A stretch of 64,000 bases of DNA, from positions 1,049,501 to 1,113,500 of the forward strand of contig JASJOG010000070.1 in assembly GCA_030142905.1 (NCBI GenBank), read 5' to 3'. The notes beneath the pieces are model-generated. The model was not told the DNA's origin and searched no databases. It saw only the letters and a list, made by a program, of their open reading frames with translations. This DNA is from Heliopora coerulea. Taxonomy: Eukaryota > Cnidaria > Anthozoa > Scleralcyonacea > Helioporidae. Below are positions 54,184 to 64,000 of this stretch, one piece after another (the stretch's first letter is position 1; the number at the start of each line of letters is the position of its first letter). The translations under genes were made by a program, and so were the position numbers.

Positions 54184-54334
54184 GAGAGAACTTAATTTGA
54201 AAACGGTAGTTCCTTCAATTTTACAGAATTGCTTTCCAAGGAAGCCATTTTAGAAAAAAAATTGAAAAAGTCAAAGACTTAAATTAATATATCTATTTAC
54301 ATATATAACTATTTACAAACTATTTACAAACTAT
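53617..54334. repeat. Simple-sequence tract, AGAATAG / AAATAG / (GA)n
   Basis: 53980-54120 drifts through AGAATAGA and AGAAAT units and 54120-54190 is (GA)n. This is next to the 3' end of the LINE whose gene starts at 54335 on the minus strand; the tract, and the TTTACAAACTA repeats at 54305-54335, are likely its 3' tail. 53617-53980 has no recognised feature. Confidence 0.8.
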
Positions 54335-57245
54335 TTACATATCAAAGTCATAAGATTTTATAATGTTTTTGAAAATGTTTAAAGAGGATGCAGATTTTAT
54401 CGATGATGGCAAATTATTCCATAATACTGGACCACTGTATGCTAAACTGCGTTTTGAATATTCGGTTCGAGGTAATGGAATTTTAAGATTTACATCCGAA
54501 TTTCTCAAATTGTAACCATGAATCTCTTTGACAAACAAAAATAATTCTTTTAAGTGATCAGGAGCATTACCATTTACAATTTTATACATCATATTGGCTT
54601 TTGTTTGGTTTCTCCTGGATTCTAGGTTACACCACTTTAATGAGTTAAGAATGGTGGTTGACCTAATATCATAGCTTGATCGAGTTATGAAACGAGCAAC
54701 TTTGTTTTGGAGTTTTTGAAGCTTGCTCTTTAAGACAGTGCCACAATTTCCCCATATAAGACAACAGTAATCAAAATGGGGGGATATGAGTGCATTGTAT
54801 ACTTCAATCAAATTACCAAATGGAAGGAGATCTCGTAATTGACGAAGCATCCTCAAATCCTTTAGAGCTTTTGGAATAATTATTTCATTCACATGGGTAT
54901 CCCAAAGAAGTTTGTCGTCTACCATAAAACCTAGCAACTTAGATTTTGTGACTCCTTTAATAGCTTCATTATGAAGTTTAATTTTAGGATTCGTTGTGAA
55001 CTGATTAAGTCGATAATTAGAAGCTATTGCAATAAACTCTGTTTTTGTAGAATTAGCAGATAGTTTATTTGCACAGAGCCATGAATGCAGATTTTTGAGA
55101 TCATAATTTAAAATATTTTGAAGATCATCTACAGTTTCAGCAGAAGCTGTAATTTGTGTATCATCTGCATACATACCAGGAGTGGTAGATGTCAAACAAT
55201 TTGGAAGGTCATTGATGTATAATAAAAATAATAGTGGACCTAAAATAGTAAAATGGATCCCTGAGGAACTCCTGTAGTAATAGGTTTGAGTTCGGACTGA
55301 ACACAATTGACCATTCAACACTGACGCCTGTCATCTAGGTATGAAGTGAACCATTCTAACGAAGTGTCATTGATTCCATACAGACTCAATTTTTTCAACA
55401 GAATTGTATGGTCAACAGTGTCAAAAGATTTACTTAAGTCAATGAGAGCTACTCCATTAATGTAGTCACAAATAATATTTTTATATCAATTTTCATTAGT
55501 TTGTAAGAGAGCAGTGACATTGGAGTTCCCAGACCTAAATCCCGATTGAAACTTACTTAGAATGTTATTTTCATTCAAGTAATGATATACTTGATTGAAA
55601 ATAAGTTTTTCAAAAACTTTAGCTACAACTGGCAGCAAAGAGATAGGTCGATAATTATTTGGATCATCCTTGGCATTACCCTTATGAGCTGGAAAGACCT
55701 TTGCATTTTTCTACCTATCAGGGAAAATTCCTGTTAGGATTGATTAAATATAATACTTAGAGGACCACTTATAACTGGAGCAGCAAGTCGCAGAATCTTG
55801 GCCGAAATCTTATCGAGACCAGAAGCTTTGCGAACAGACAGTGTAAAAAGCATATGCTGAATAACTGGAGAGGCAATTGTAGAAAATTGAAACCATGAAT
55901 TGCTTTCTTTAACAAAAGTCTCTGGCGAGATGGAAGTGTGTGGGATATTTTCACTGATCTTACTACCCACTTTTGAAAAATGATCATTAAATATTTTAGA
56001 TATTGAATGTGGATCAATGACAACATTTTCACCAATATTTAGTTCCATCACTCCAGTGACTTTTGACTTGCGACCTGAAAGAGTATTAATTGCTCTCCAG
56101 GTATGCCAGCTGCTCTGGCTGTCATAATTTATTTCTTTTGTAAGATAATTTATTTTAGCTTTTTTAATTGCAGCATTAATATGATTTCTTGCACGTTTGT
56201 ACGCTTCAATTGTGGACCTTGATTTATTTAAAATTGATTTCTTTTTTAAATTATCTCTTTTATACATCAATTTCTTAATTTCAGGAGTAAGCCAAGGTGA
56301 AGATTTATTTCTTACTCTCTTCCTTTTTAAGGGAGCATGAACATCTAATATCTTTATAATTATATTCTCCCAAATATGAACCATATCATATTGTTCTAGG
56401 AGGTCCCATTGAGCATTTTGAAGGTCAAAGACAAGCAATTGTGGATCAAAGTTTTTCATGTTTCGACTTTCAATATATTTTGGTTCACTGTTAATTGTTT
56501 GAAATTTCCTGACACCATATATCAAGTAATGGTCACTTATACAGGTTTTAATAACCCCTGTTTCAACCATGTTTTGAGGCTCATTACTAAGCAAGTGATC
56601 AATCAGGGTTTTAGATCAGTCTGTCACTCTAGTATAGTCTGCGATCAACGGAATAAATTGATAAACCTCATAAAGAAACTTTGTAGGAGCACATAATGGA
56701 TCAATTGAAGTTTGTGAAATATCACAATTTATATTTCCCACTATCAAAGTCTTTTTACCCTCAGTGTCCACAGCTTTAAGGACGTCTTCAAACTCTCTAA
56801 AATCACTGACAGAAGATTGCGGTGGTCTACACCAAGTGGCAACAATAATTGGCCTTACTTTTGGCTTGGAAATTTCAATTACTAACATTTCCAAATTAGT
56901 AGGCACTATGTCACCACGTCATTTATAGTTAATATGATCTTTGATATACAATGCAACTCCACCCCCATGACCAGTGTTACGATCCAGTCTAACCAGGGTA
57001 TATTGGTTTATATTTACAAGTCCACTGTCCACACTTTGATCAAGTTTGGTTTCATTGATAGCAAGAATATCAAATTCATATTCTGCTATCAGAATCCTCA
57101 CCTGATCAATGTGAGACAGCAGACCATTAATGTTTAACTGACAAAATTTAAACCCCTTCGCCAGTTTGGATTTGATATTGTAATTATGAATATTATGAGA
57201 GGATGGGGTTGTGTCACTGTGTGTATTTGTGGTGTCATTGGAACA
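54335..57245 (-). pseudogene. LINE ORF2: APE endonuclease and reverse transcriptase (CR1/L2 type)
   Basis: Minus strand. Endonuclease: FCQLNINGLLSHIDQV, ILAINETKLD (catalytic Glu), GHGGGVALYI, GNINCDIS (GDFN box altered), LIDHLLSN, SDHYLIY (catalytic SDH). Stops in between: TGA at about 56918 and 56614. Linker 56594-55734 with SGLDKISAKIL at its end. RT palm 55730-54335: [52 protein letters not shown] (catalytic YADD), then thumb FDYCCLIWGN and a C-terminal LRNS..LPR.EYSKRSLAY block typical of CR1/L2/jockey-like LINEs. Several stops and frame changes between 55734 and 55321. Nearly full length but dead. Confidence 0.9.
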
Positions 57246-57254
57246 ATTTGACCA

Positions 57255-58694
57255 TCATCGATGATTAACAAAAAAAATTGTAAAGTTGCTAACTATGACA
57301 GCAACACCTTTACTGTTCAAATGAAGCTTGTGACCATTAAGGGCAGATTCATCGATGTTGTTGTGCATTATTTGAGACCTACCTGATTGATTGCAATATC
57401 GCTTGGTAATCTTGGTAATCTCACTAACCTTAGAAGTCAGCCCACTGACATCATACCTCTGGGTTATGCTAGAGATGGTAACGGCGACACCTGGGTAATT
57501 ACTCTCAGTAAACCTTACCAAATCCTCGAGTTCGTCTGCTACTGCTTGCGAAGATTTGTCCTTCAGATCGTTTGTGCCAACATGAAGAATTACATCGGCC
57601 GGTTTAGGAACCTCTTCCAAAACCGGCTTCATGTAATGGTGCATATCCTTCACCCTAGCACCTGGAAATGAGCGAACAATCACCTTTGACCCAGTTGACT
57701 TGCTCATCCGATAACTGTTTAGTCTTTTCACAATTGAGTCCCCAAATATGACTGTTGTTGTCTGTTTATTTTGCTGGTCACTTTGGGAACTTTGGTTGTT
57801 ATTCACTTTGCCATCAGGAGCAGTTACAGTTTGCAACTTTTTGTTTCTCTTGCTATTCTACTTCTTTTTTATTTTTTTGCCCACGTCCTGGTAGCCTCCA
57901 TCTTCCTTGTAGCTGCCACTTGTTGACTCCGTCGTGTCGGTGGTACTTCGGTTTGCTGCTGGATTTGACGACGTACTGCTTGGCCCTTGTAGTAGCTTGA
58001 TTGTCGTTAATAGGCTAGCATTTTCATTTTCAAGATCGTTGTTTCGCTTCATAAGCATTTTGTTCTGTCCAGCGATGAGCACCAGTAGATTTTGCAGGCG
58101 ATCGATTTCTGATTTAATGATCGTGTCTTCTCCATTTACATTTGTTGGGGTTAAGCAATCAACTCTTTTTGAAACTTCTTTATAGCTCTTTTTCAGTGCA
58201 TCTATTTCTTTGACCAGTTGGTCAACAACTATGGCTAAGGGACGGTCGCTGGGGCTTTCAATCTCTTCATTTTCAGCGAGGCAGATGACACTTGCCACGC
58301 TATCCTCGTCGTCATGATCTTCCGCTCCTTCTTCGACGCCATTATTGTTTACGGCCACCACGTGGTTGGTCTCTACTTGACGTAATAGGTCAAATAGCTT
58401 GACTTTAGCTGCCTGTTCGTCTTTGCCTTGGAGGACCAGTGTTTTCGTCGTCTCATAAAGCTTGAAGGTTAGGCCAGAAGAGTTACATGAAAACATTTTA
58501 TGAGCGGGATCTTCTGACCATAACAAGGATGTTGTTGACGTCGCAGTGCTCTCATTTTTCGTCGATTTTTCGAATACCAGGAAAATTAATTCTCCTAGTT
58601 CTTCTTTGGATCCTGACCAGACGAATTTAGGTTTAGATCCATCAACGTATTTCAGTTGTTTAATACGGGAAATTAGTTTTCCATCAAGGGACAC
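57255..58694 (-). pseudogene. LINE ORF1: coiled coil plus SGNH esterase
   Basis: Starts MSLDGKLISRIKQLKYVDGS at 58694. Ser/Thr-rich and acidic middle, a long heptad-type coiled coil (LVKEIDALKKSYKEVSKRVD; LVLIAGQNKMLMKRNNDLEN), then KKIKKK and an in-frame TAG at 57855-57857. Beyond the TAG the same frame carries an SGNH/GDSL esterase: VIFGDSIVKRL (block I Ser), VILHVGTNDL (block III Asn), and HKLHLNSKG (block V His). ORF1 proteins with an esterase are known from CR1-like LINEs, where they bind RNA and possibly membranes. The ORF ends at a TGA (57255-57257), and the next open frame (ORF2) is in phase with it. Confidence 0.85.
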
Positions 58695-58925
58695 AGAGAC
58701 TCTATCTTACGCACGTGCATTCGTCATATTGATTGAAGGAGCTGCAAAAGAGATAAAGATAGAGATAGAGATAGAGATAGAAATTAAGTAGAATAGACTA
58801 TCGAGATACCAGGCGGAAAACGAAGTCTAGTGATAAAGATTATTGCCCAGCAAATAATTTTGAAGAAGCCCATAATCAAATACACATGTCAGGATACTTT
58901 GAAAGAAATTTAATGAGGAACTAAC

Positions 58926-58955
58926 GTTTCGTCACTTTACAAGTAACATCATCAG
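58926..58955 (-). ncRNA. Hammerhead-ribozyme-like motif, left PLE
   Basis: Minus strand: CTGATGA, a T, a 6-bp stem (GTTACT/AGTGAC with one G-U), GAAAC, then GTTAG. CTGATGA and GAAA are the two conserved core strands of the hammerhead; minimal type I hammerheads are known from PLE terminal repeats. The unpaired T before stem II and the very short stem III make activity uncertain. Confidence 0.55.
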
Positions 58956-59094
58956 AGTGTCTATTTACATGAAAATTTTCGGCTTAAATAACCTACACGA
59001 TTACAAAAATAGAGGTGAGAGAAGGAGAGAATGATGAATGAGGTGTCATGACAGGGATTAAGGTGGAGGAGAAAAGAAAAGAAAAGAAAAGCAA

Positions 59095-60587
59095 TTAGAA
59101 TAACAAGAGAGGAAATGACCTTATATTTACGTTGAGAGAGGGATTTATTTTAGCAATCAGCAAACTTTCTCGAATGAGAGTGTCTAATTCCGAACGGCCA
59201 CTAGCTAGAACTGTGAAATCATCAAAAGAAATTGGGTGTCCAGTTTCTCTTTTATGTGTTAAAATGCTAGACAAAGACGATGGGTGAGAGATCTCATTTC
59301 CTGTGTGTGCCGAAATGCCCATGTGTTCACAGATCCTAGTGTGTAAGTTTCGGGTTGTTTCACCCACATACAACGCGGAGCAGCGTTGGCACGTAAATTT
59401 ATAAATAACATTGGATCTTAAACGCATAGGAATACGGTCTTTAAAACGAAAAAAGTGTGAAAAACGGCAAACTGGTCGAAATATTACTCGGAGGTCAATG
59501 TGTGGGTGGGCCGAAGATATTAACCTTAAAAGCTGTTGGCGAATTTTGAGGCCGTGAATACCAGTAAAAGGCAGTGCAATGGATAACTGCAATTTGGGTG
59601 CTGTGAGAGGTTTAATAGGTGTGTCGGAAACTTTATGTAAAAAAGAGCAAATACAATAGTCTATAAACCGTTGCGGATAACCATTTTGAAGTAACAGGCT
59701 CTTAAATTTTGCAAGTTCTTCTTGAAAAATCAAATACGACGAGCATATATTCAAATATCGAAATAAAATAGTATAAATTAGACCTTTCTTGTAAATAACA
59801 GGCAAAAAACTCTCGAAATTTGTGAAAAGGCCGGTAAATGTTGGTTTTCGATAAACAGAAGTGATAAATGAGTCATTAGATCGAGAAATAGTGATGTCAA
59901 GAAAGGGTAGCGTTTTGTTTGACTCCACCTCGCAGGTGAAGTTAATGTTGGGATGCTGTGAGTTTAAATAATTTAGAAAAGGTTCGATTTGCTCATGAGA
60001 TTTGAATAAAATAAAAGAATCATCAACATAACGTCTATAAAAAAGCGGTTTGAAATCAGTGGGACAGTTTTTTAGCCAAATTTTCTCATGGTGCGATAAA
60101 AATATGTTGGCAAGAAGTGGGCCGAGCGGTGACCCCATGGCGACGCCATCGATTTGGTCGTAAAGTTTACCATTGAAAACGAAATGACAATCCTTAACTG
60201 TTAAATTTAAGAGGTCCGAGAGAAGCCATGGAAAAGACGGTTGGTCGAAAATAGCTGGTCAAGAATAATCTGTATGGTTTCATCAAGAGGAATATTAGTA
60301 AATAAAGACTTAACATCAAAACTGGCCATAATTAAGTTGTCGGTATTAAGGTCTAAGGAGAATAGTTCTTGAATAAAGGAAAACGAATTAATAATTACGT
60401 AAGAACTTAAAGAAATGGGATGAAGAAGCGGAACTAGAAACTTAGCTAGGTTAAATGAATGAGTTCCTATTGCTGAGAGAATAGGTCGAAGTGGAACGTT
60501 AACTTTATGAATCTTTGGTAGTCCATATAATATACCTGGTTGAGATCCTGTGGGGGCTATTTTCTTGAACTGCTCGTCAGATATCAC
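59095..60587 (-). pseudogene. PLE RT/GIY-YIG, left copy of the pair
   Basis: Minus strand, 60587-60207 and 60138-59095, separated by the 13-bp deletion that breaks the frame after HGFSR. Motifs in order: PGILYGLPKIHKVNVPLRPI, FDVKSLFTNIPLDE, GVAMGSPLGPLLANIF, FYRRYVDDSFILF (catalytic YVDD), LPFLDITISR, VYRKPTF, then YKFTCQRCSALYVGETTRNL with the Cys pair and GIY-YIG-like core, CEHMGISAHTG, LIRESLLIAKINPSLN. N-terminal RT fingers and the PLE N-terminal domain are absent (5' truncation). Confidence 0.9.
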
Positions 60588-60628
60588 GACGAGCCCCCAC
60601 AGGATCTCAACCAGGTATATGGGATCTC

Positions 60629-62113
60629 AAGAAAATAGCCCCCACAGGATCTCAACCAGGTATATTATATGGACTACCAAAGATTCATAAAGTTAACGTT
60701 CCACTTCGACCTATTCTCTCAGCAATAGGAACTCATTCATTTAACCTAGCTAAGTTTCTAGTTCCGCTTCTTCATCCCATTTCTTTAAGTTCTTACGTAA
60801 TTATTAATTCGTTTTCCTTTATTCAAGAACTATTCTCCTTAGACCTTAATACCGACAACTTAATTATGGCCAGTTGTGATGTTAAGTCTTTATTTACTAA
60901 TATTCCTCTTGATGAAACCATACAGATTATTCTTGACCAGCTATTTTCGACCAACCGTCTTTTCCATGGCTTCTCTCGGAAAGAGTTAAAAGACCTCTTA
61001 AATTTAACAGTTAAGGATTGTCATTTCGTTTTCAATGGTAAACTTTACGACCAAATCGATGGCGTCGCCATGGGGTCACCGCTCGGCCCACTTCTTGCCA
61101 ACATATTTTTATCGCACCATGAGAAAATTTGGCTAAAAAACTGTCCCACTGATTTCAAACCGCTTTTTTATAGACGTTATGTTGATGATTCTTTTATTTT
61201 ATTCAAATCTCATGAGCAAATCGAACCTTTTCTAAATTATTTAAACTCACAGCATCCCAACATTAACTTCACCTGCGAGGTGGAGTCAAACAAAACGCTA
61301 CCCTTTCTTGACATCACTATTTCTCGATCTAATGGCTCATTTATCACCTCTGTTTATCGAAAACCAACATTTACCGGCCTTTTCACAAATTTCGAGAGTT
61401 TTTTGCCTGTTATTTACAAGAAAGGTCTAATTTATACTATTTTATTTCGATATTTGAATATATGCTCGTCGTATTTGATTTTTCAAGAAGAACTTGCAAA
61501 ATTTAAGAGCCTGTTACTTCAAAATGGTTATCCGCAACGGTTTATAGACTATTGTATTTGCTCTTTTTTACATAAAGTTTCCGACACACCTATTAAACCT
61601 CTCACAGCACCCAAATTGCAGTTATCCATTGCACTGCCTTTTACTGGTATTCACGGCCTCAAAATTCGCCAACAGCTTTTAAGGTTAATATCTTCGGCCC
61701 ACCCACACATTGACCTCCGAGTAATATTTCGACCAGTTTGCCGTTTTTCACACTTTTTTCGTTTTAAAGACCGTATTCCTATGCGTTTAAGATCCAATGT
61801 TATTTATAAATTTACGTGCCAACGCTGCTCCGCGTTGTATGTGGGTGAAACAACCCGAAACTTACACACTAGGATCTGTGAACACATGGGCATTTCGGCA
61901 CACACAGGAAATGAGATCTCTCACCCATCGTCTTTGTCTAGCATTTTAACACATAAAAGAGAAACTGGACACCCAATTTCTTTTGATGATTTCACAGTTC
62001 TAGCTAGTGGCCGTTCGGAATTAGACACTCTCATTCGAGAAAGTTTGCTGATTGCTAAAATAAATCCCTCTCTCAACGTAAATATAAGGTCATTTCCTCT
62101 CTTGTTATTCTAA
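60629..62113 (+). pseudogene. PLE RT/GIY-YIG, right copy (frame unbroken)
   Basis: Open for about 495 codons, from KKIAPTGSQPG to INPSLNVNIRSFPLLLF, with no internal damage; the first ATG is at 60866. Same domain order as the left copy: RT palm with YVDD, thumb, Cys pair YKFTCQRC, GIY-YIG core ALYVGETTR, terminal helix LIRESLLIAKINPSLN. It differs from the left copy by very few residues (for example MASC against MASF; RSNG against RSND). It lacks the RT fingers and N-terminal domain, so it is a recent, truncated insertion, not an active element. Confidence 0.9.
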
Positions 62114-62252
62114 TTGCTTTTCTTTTCTTTTCTTTTCTCCTCCACCTTAATCCCTGTCATGACACCTCATTCATCATTCTCTCCTTCTCTCACCTCTATT
62201 TTTGTAATCGTGTAGGTTATTTAAGCCGAAAATTTTCATGTAAATAGACACT

Positions 62253-62282
62253 CTGATGATGTTACTTGTAAAGTGACGAAAC
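62253..62282 (+). ncRNA. Hammerhead-ribozyme-like motif, right PLE
   Basis: Identical inverse copy of 58926-58955: CTGATGA / GTTACT...AGTGAC / GAAAC. It lies 140 bp behind the PLE stop codon, in the terminal repeat. Confidence 0.55.
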
Positions 62283-62385
62283 GTTAGTTCCTCATTAAAT
62301 TTCTTTCAAAGTATCCTGACATGTGTATTTGATTATGGGCTTCTTCAAAATTATTTGCTGGGCAATAATCTTTATCACTAGACTT

Positions 62386-64000
62386 AGAATAGACTAGTAA
62401 AGAGATTTACAGGCGAATTTACAGAAGTGAGAGCCTACATTACATTGTTGGCTTTTAAACAAAATAGAATTTTAGGAGCGTACGCAGCAGTGCAAAGTAT
62501 AGAGCGCCTTGTCCATGGTCGTAGATTAGTCTCCAATCATCGAAAATGGCGTGGAGTGCAAATGTAGTAGTTAAAGTTAGCGTGGGTACTTTTGATGGGA
62601 ATCTAACAAGCGTTTTGTTGCAACAGAGTTTGAAGTAATATTCGATCTGTCAGATCAACCAGTCAAACACTGCAATTTGCGATCGTATCTGTCTTAGAGA
62701 TCCTTGATTGAAAGTAAATATCACTATTAAATCTTAGAACTAGTTAAATTGAACATTCAACATTGGATTTTTAATCCAATGTTGAGTTTATGGCACAGCA
62801 CACTTTCAAGCACGCTGCAGGCTGGTATTCGCCAAGTTGAGGACGAGTAGTGATATTGCACCCTCTCCAAAATAGCTACTTTGGAAACAGCTGTAGCCTT
62901 GTTTTCCGTTACCTCAAAATCGGTCTATCCAAGTACGAATCTGAAGAAGCGTCAGTTTTCCATTGATCTTCTAACATTACAAACCCTAACCAAACATAAA
63001 CATTCTGAAAGTTTTCCATACCTATTGCTTTAACCCTTTGATGATCGATTATTTTTGAAATCTCAGCTTCTTTGGCTAGTTTGTTGTGGTCGTCTTTTTA
63101 CAATTTTATGACTAACAATTTGAAATAGTGCTTTTTCGCTTTTTCATGTTCATTTGCATGGCTCAAAAACCAAAGAATAAATGTCGGGTGCTATACGCCC
63201 TCGTTGACTGCAAAAGAGTTAAGGACTCACTCATGATCAGCGGTTACACATGTTGAAGTGATGATGAACATTCGGAGAACGAAACCAGGTCCAATACGAA
63301 GTTAACCAGTGGTGATATAAAAAGGACAATTTTAATACGAAAGCTCATTTGCTATGAGTGGTGCCATCTGAAATTTCCTAGAAGTCCCGATGCCAGTAGG
63401 AAATTTCCTTAGAATGATACAGCAGAGATTACTTTTCTTGTAACGGGAAAAGATTTTTAGTCAAAGCAATGAACAAACACGTATCTTAGCCTTCTGAAAT
63501 CGAATACTCGCAAATCATCCACCATCTTCAAAACATTGAAACCTACTTAATTGAAAACTTTATAGACATTGAATAAACAAATATTGACAAAAAATATTGA
63601 AAACTATATAATTACGCAAAAATATAATAAACTGAACCAATTGCTAGCAAGCACGACTACAAGTTTAATTTGGTGGCAATGTCACCGGACGGTATTATCA
63701 ATGACGGATTTCAGACATCTCTATCATGGAGTGGAAATTGGCAGAAGCCGCCGGCTTGTTTTCCAGACTATAATTATATAATGGCCAGTTCTATTTATAC
63801 ACCTGCTGCATTCAACTACCAGAATGGCTTTCGAAATCTTGTTCGTACAGTTAATCAGAGCCATTGTCTTTTCCATTCGCTTTGGAAATTCAATGTTTGC
63901 ATAGAAATGAAAAAACTGCAAAGTCTTCTGGTAGTTGCATTCATCTAGCGTAATAGGGGCAACCGGCTATTCATAAGATGAGTTTCGAGGTTCGCACACG
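62386..64000. other. No recognisable gene; one short hairpin
   Basis: 62757-62785 is a perfect 13-bp-arm hairpin (TCAACATTGGATT / AATCCAATGTTGA, loop TTT). Overlapping short open frames at 63569-63948 show no domain. Nothing else recognised. Confidence 0.5.

Larger units (their letters stand above)
58823..62385. mobile_element. Head-to-head pair of near-identical PLEs (giant inverted repeat)
   Basis: 58823-60570 and 60625-62385 are reverse complements over about 1.75 kb, in strict register except for a 13-bp deletion in the left copy near 60216. The 54-bp centre holds an additional direct copy of CCCCCACAGGATCTCAACC. Both copies begin at the same RT position (KKIAPTGSQPG) and end with the same terminal sequence. 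Inverted or tandem partial copies are a known outcome of PLE insertion. Flanking phrases at both outer ends (CTAGTGATAAAG) are part of the PLE. Confidence 0.9.

Overview
This is nuclear DNA of a marine invertebrate, almost certainly an anthozoan cnidarian such as a coral. Two pieces of host gene support this. Both are on the minus strand and read like the coral 8R-lipoxygenase family: a PLAT-domain exon at 1.25-1.52 kb, and two catalytic exons at 33.20-33.96 and 35.00-35.31 kb with proper splice sites. The PLAT exon lies downstream of the catalytic exons, so at least two tandem lipoxygenase genes are implied, each only partly in the window. Most of the rest is transposable-element sequence, nested and decayed; frameshifts and stops are the rule. 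Layout: 0-0.55 kb, tail of a LINE with a restriction-like endonuclease; 0.62-1.14 kb, heptanucleotide array; 3.8-5.2 kb, long inverted repeat carrying a SAP-domain pseudogene; 7.6 kb, a 67-bp-arm hairpin; 10.0-20.7 kb, three copies of a Crypton-like tyrosine-recombinase element, with foldback ends and other repeats nested in them; 15.8-16.3, 24.8-25.0, 29.3-32.6, 36.6-37.9, 45.2-46.9 and 58.8-62.4 kb, Penelope-like elements (PLEs) of at least two families (reverse transcriptase plus GIY-YIG nuclease), several ending in a hammerhead-ribozyme-like motif; 25.5, 26.9-29.3 and 34.1 kb, small inverted-repeat elements, some containing tRNA-like modules; 35.75-36.56 kb, 5' end of another LINE; 54.3-58.7 kb, a nearly full-length CR1/L2-type LINE (coiled coil, SGNH esterase, APE endonuclease, reverse transcriptase). 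The most interesting block is 37.95-53.6 kb: a decayed Maverick/Polinton (adintovirus-like) element. It has a protein-primed family-B DNA polymerase, a DDE integrase with chromodomain, a fused BRO-N/PD-(D/E)XK nuclease, a zinc-ribbon protein like poxvirus-type late transcription factor VLTF3, an AT-hook/zinc-finger protein, a fibre-like protein with a LamG-like head, a beta-rich structural-type protein and several conserved unknowns. Its genes form two divergent blocks that meet at a 23-bp, nearly palindromic AT-only spacer, and most gene starts carry the same TATATA(GA) box within a few bases of the ATG. This looks like a shared compact promoter system with almost no 5' UTR. No major capsid, packaging ATPase or protease was recognised. 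The polymerase has lost its C-terminal part to a PLE, another PLE sits in the middle, and a SINE splits one gene. All domain calls are from reading motifs by eye; no database search was possible.
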